6,541 bases of DNA from Candidatus Eiseniibacteriota bacterium. GTDB taxonomy: Bacteria; Eisenbacteria; RBG-16-71-46. Of this stretch, positions 4,806 through 6,541 are shown piece after piece (position 1 is the first letter of the stretch; each line of letters opens with the position of its first letter). The notes beneath the pieces were generated by a model. That model did not search any database. It worked only from the letters and a program-made list of their open reading frames with translations, and was not told where the DNA came from. The position numbers were made by a program, and so were the translations under genes. The DNA is taken from NCBI GenBank assembly GCA_021414165.1, contig JAIOPA010000282.1:1-6541 (forward strand). The letters run 5' to 3'.

Positions 4806-6541
4806 TCAGACCTCCCGCGGATACAGCGCCAGCGCACGATTCCATGCGCGCAGCAGTTCGATGCGCTTGCCGGCATCGTCGGGCAGCACGAATGGCCGGC
4901 GGCCGCGCGTGTCGATGACCAGCCCCACCACACCGCCGCGCACCGCGCGCGTGACCGGCTTGCCCTTGCCTGCACCCATGTCGAAGCCGCGCTCGGGCGT
5001 GACGGTGAGCGTGACGCGCTCGCCCTCGGCCAGCGGCAGGCACACCAGTCCGCCGTACGCCGCCACGTGCCGCTCGCTGGCACCGCCTTCGCGCACCACC
5101 TCGACGGTGACGCACGTCTGGCCCGGCTTGCCGGCGCCCACGGGCGCCACGCACGGTCCCAGGAGCACGAGGCAGTCGCGCTCGAACACCTGAGTGGCCG
5201 CTTCCTCGTGCACCGTGGACAGCACCCCCAGCTGCGGCGTCATGAAGATGCTGTCGACCGCCAGTTCGGTGATGCCCTCGGGCAGGAACGCGTCGATCAT
5301 CATGAGCATGGCCTGCGCGCGGCGTGGAGCGTGCGACAGGACGCCGCCCGAACCCACCAGCAGGCCGAGTGCCATGAGGTCCACGAGGCTCTGGCCGCTA
5401 CCACCCTGATCGAACGTGTCCGAGATGTCGCGCGAGGACTGCTTGCCCTTCAATCCCACCGCGAGCGCCTTGTGCTGATCGAACGACAAGCGCAGCGCCT
5501 CGCGGCACAGTGCCTGCTCGACCACCAGGTCCTCGAGCGTCTGCGGGATCGTGGTGGGGCGGATCATCTTGTTCTTGATGCGATTGCGTAGATCGACTTC
5601 ATCGACCGGGAACGGCACCCAGCGCAGGATCGACTCGACACCGGCCTCGGCCATGACGTTCGAGACCGAATAGCTCATGCCGAGATTGGCCGACACCGTG
5701 CGGTTGAACACCGTGCCCTCGCCCGACTCCGAGGGGAACACGGAGAACACGTCGGTGGTCGCACCGCCGATATCCACGCCCACGACGGCCATGGCATCGC
5801 GCTTCGCGACCTTCTCGATGATCAACCCCACGGCACCGGGCGTGGGCATGATGGGCACCGGCGACCAGGTCATGAGCTTCTTGTAACCCGGGGCGTGCGC
5901 CATGACGTGCTCCATGAACAACTCATGGATCGCGTCGCGGGCGGGCCCGAGGTTCTCGCGGTCGAGCGACGGGCGCAGATTGTCGACGATGCTCAATGCG
6001 GTCTTGCCGCCCAGACAGGCCTGCACATTCGCGGCCGCGTCGGGATTGCCCGCGTAGACCACCGGCAGTTCGTAGCCCGCGCCCAGACGTGCCTTGGGAT
6101 CGGCAGCCGCGAGGATCTCGGCCATCTCGGTGACGCGGCGCACATCGCCGCCGTCGGTACCCCCCGAGAGCAGGATCATGTCAGGGCGCAGCTCGCGCAG
6201 CCGGCGGATCTTCTCGTGTGGCCGGCGGCCGTCATTGAGCGCGATGACATCCATGACGATCGCGCCGGCGCCCAGTGCGGCACGCTGCGCGCTCTCGCCC
6301 GTCATCTGCTTCACGAGCCCGCTCACCATCATCTGCAGTCCGCCGCCCGCGCTCGACGTGCTCAGGTACAGATCGACGCCGTCGTCACCTTGCTGCGGCG
6401 ACAGGATGCGGTCGCCGTCGAGCAGCTTGCGGCCGCGCAGTTCCTCGACCTCGCGCACGGCATTGAGCACGCCGCGCGTGACGTCCTCGAACGGGGCCTC
6501 CACCGTGGTGGGTGCCTCACCCCGCGTGACCAACCGGAAGC
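4806..6541 (-). CDS. GlmL/MutL-family ASKHA ATPase ('glutamate mutase L'), 5' end cut by window edge
   Basis: This is a nucleotide-binding protein of the MutL/GlmL branch of the actin/Hsp70/sugar-kinase (ASKHA) fold. The reading frame stays open to the window edge, and a TTG at 6533 is not the true start: family members begin with a phosphate-1 motif (D-x-G-S/T) that must lie outside. Counting from 6533, visible landmarks are GEAPTTVEAP at 5-14, SSAGGGLQMMVSG at 60-72, LLSGGTDGGD at 121-130, the phosphate-2 motif VVGVDIGGATTD at 250-261, and GSGGVLSH at 395-402. About 125 further residues follow, so it is longer than clostridial GlmL (about 460 residues). In clostridia GlmL accompanies the B12-dependent glutamate mutase GlmS/GlmE; neither is visible here, so a mutase role is unsupported. 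It ends in TGA one base before the next gene and is probably cotranscribed with it. Family assignment is firm; function is not. Confidence 0.9.
   Translation of the reverse strand, partial: FRLVTRGEAPTTVEAPFEDVTRGVLNAVREVEELRGRKLLDGDRILSPQQGDDGVDLYLSTSSAGGGLQMMVSGLVKQMTGESAQRAALGAGAIVMDVIALNDGRRPHEKIRRLRELRPDMILLSGGTDGGDVRRVTEMAEILAAADPKARLGAGYELPVVYAGNPDAAANVQACLGGKTALSIVDNLRPSLDRENLGPARDAIHELFMEHVMAHAPGYKKLMTWSPVPIMPTPGAVGLIIEKVAKRDAMAVVGVDIGGATTDVFSVFPSESGEGTVFNRTVSANLGMSYSVSNVMAEAGVESILRWVPFPVDEVDLRNRIKNKMIRPTTIPQTLEDLVVEQALCREALRLSFDQHKALAVGLKGKQSSRDISDTFDQGGSGQSLVDLMALGLLVGSGGVLSHAPRRAQAMLMMIDAFLPEGITELAVDSIFMTPQLGVLSTVHEEAATQVFERDCLVLLGPCVAPVGAGKPGQTCVTVEVVREGGASERHVAAYGGLVCLPLAEGERVTLTVTPERGFDMGAGKGKPVTRAVRGGVVGLVIDTRGRRPFVLPDDAGKRIELLRAWNRALALYPREV
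4811..4816 (-). promoter_or_regulatory. Ribosome binding site fixing the TTG start at 4804
   Basis: On the minus strand GGGAGG is followed by 6 bases and then TTG. The site lies within the last codons of the upstream ATPase gene, as expected for coupled translation. It supports the short form of the downstream protein over the longer open frame. Confidence 0.75.

Noticed and set aside
3602..4918. Long plus-strand open frame (438 codons)
   Set aside because: It is antisense to the barrel/KOW gene, has biased His/Arg/Ala composition and no recognisable domain.
4806..6541. Participation in B12-dependent glutamate fermentation
   Set aside because: No mutase subunits or ammonia-lyase are encoded nearby, and the neighbours are membrane proteins.
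1..6541. Defence island, CRISPR array, mobile element or phage region
   Set aside because: There are no repeat-spacer units, transposase, integrase, inverted terminal repeats or tRNA genes, and base composition looks even across the window.

Overview
The window is a single block of minus-strand genes, read from right to left, in GC-rich DNA (about two thirds G+C by eye). Genes are packed head to tail with 4-base overlaps or gaps of 1 to 6 bases, apart from one 96-base gap. Starts are mixed (ATG, GTG, TTG) and several follow strong GGGAGG-type ribosome binding sites. There are no RNA genes, mobile elements, CRISPR arrays or phage genes. The host looks like a high-GC, probably environmental bacterium. 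Gemmatimonadota, Chloroflexota or a related uncultured lineage would fit the family content, but this is a guess from recalled distribution.

Layout in transcription order: (1) 6541-4806, a GlmL/MutL-type ASKHA-fold ATPase, cut at its 5' end by the window edge; (2) 4804-3677, a soluble protein with barrel-sandwich (lipoyl-like) folds at the N-terminus, an alpha/beta centre and a KOW-like C-terminus, starting at TTG; (3) a 96-base gap with a weak promoter candidate; (4) 3580-2399, a signal peptide, one fibronectin type III domain, a membrane helix and a large alpha/beta domain (DUF6754-like); (5) 2392-1742, a six-helix membrane protein; (6) 1740-901, an alpha/beta domain between two membrane helices; (7) 904-206, another polytopic membrane protein; (8) 209-1, the start of a lipoate-protein-ligase-type (LplA/LipM) gene cut by the left edge.

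Genes 1 to 6 look like one functional unit, probably a membrane complex: two polytopic proteins, two membrane-anchored proteins whose alpha/beta domains appear related, an extracytoplasmic FN3 module, a cytosolic nucleotide-binding ATPase and a cytosolic barrel/KOW partner. I recall similar gene sets in other phyla but know of no established function. The automatic label 'glutamate mutase L' is misleading here, because no mutase subunit is encoded in the window. The LplA-like gene overlapping the end of the block raises the possibility that a member of the system, or the gene 2 barrel protein, is linked to lipoyl chemistry, but that is only a hypothesis.
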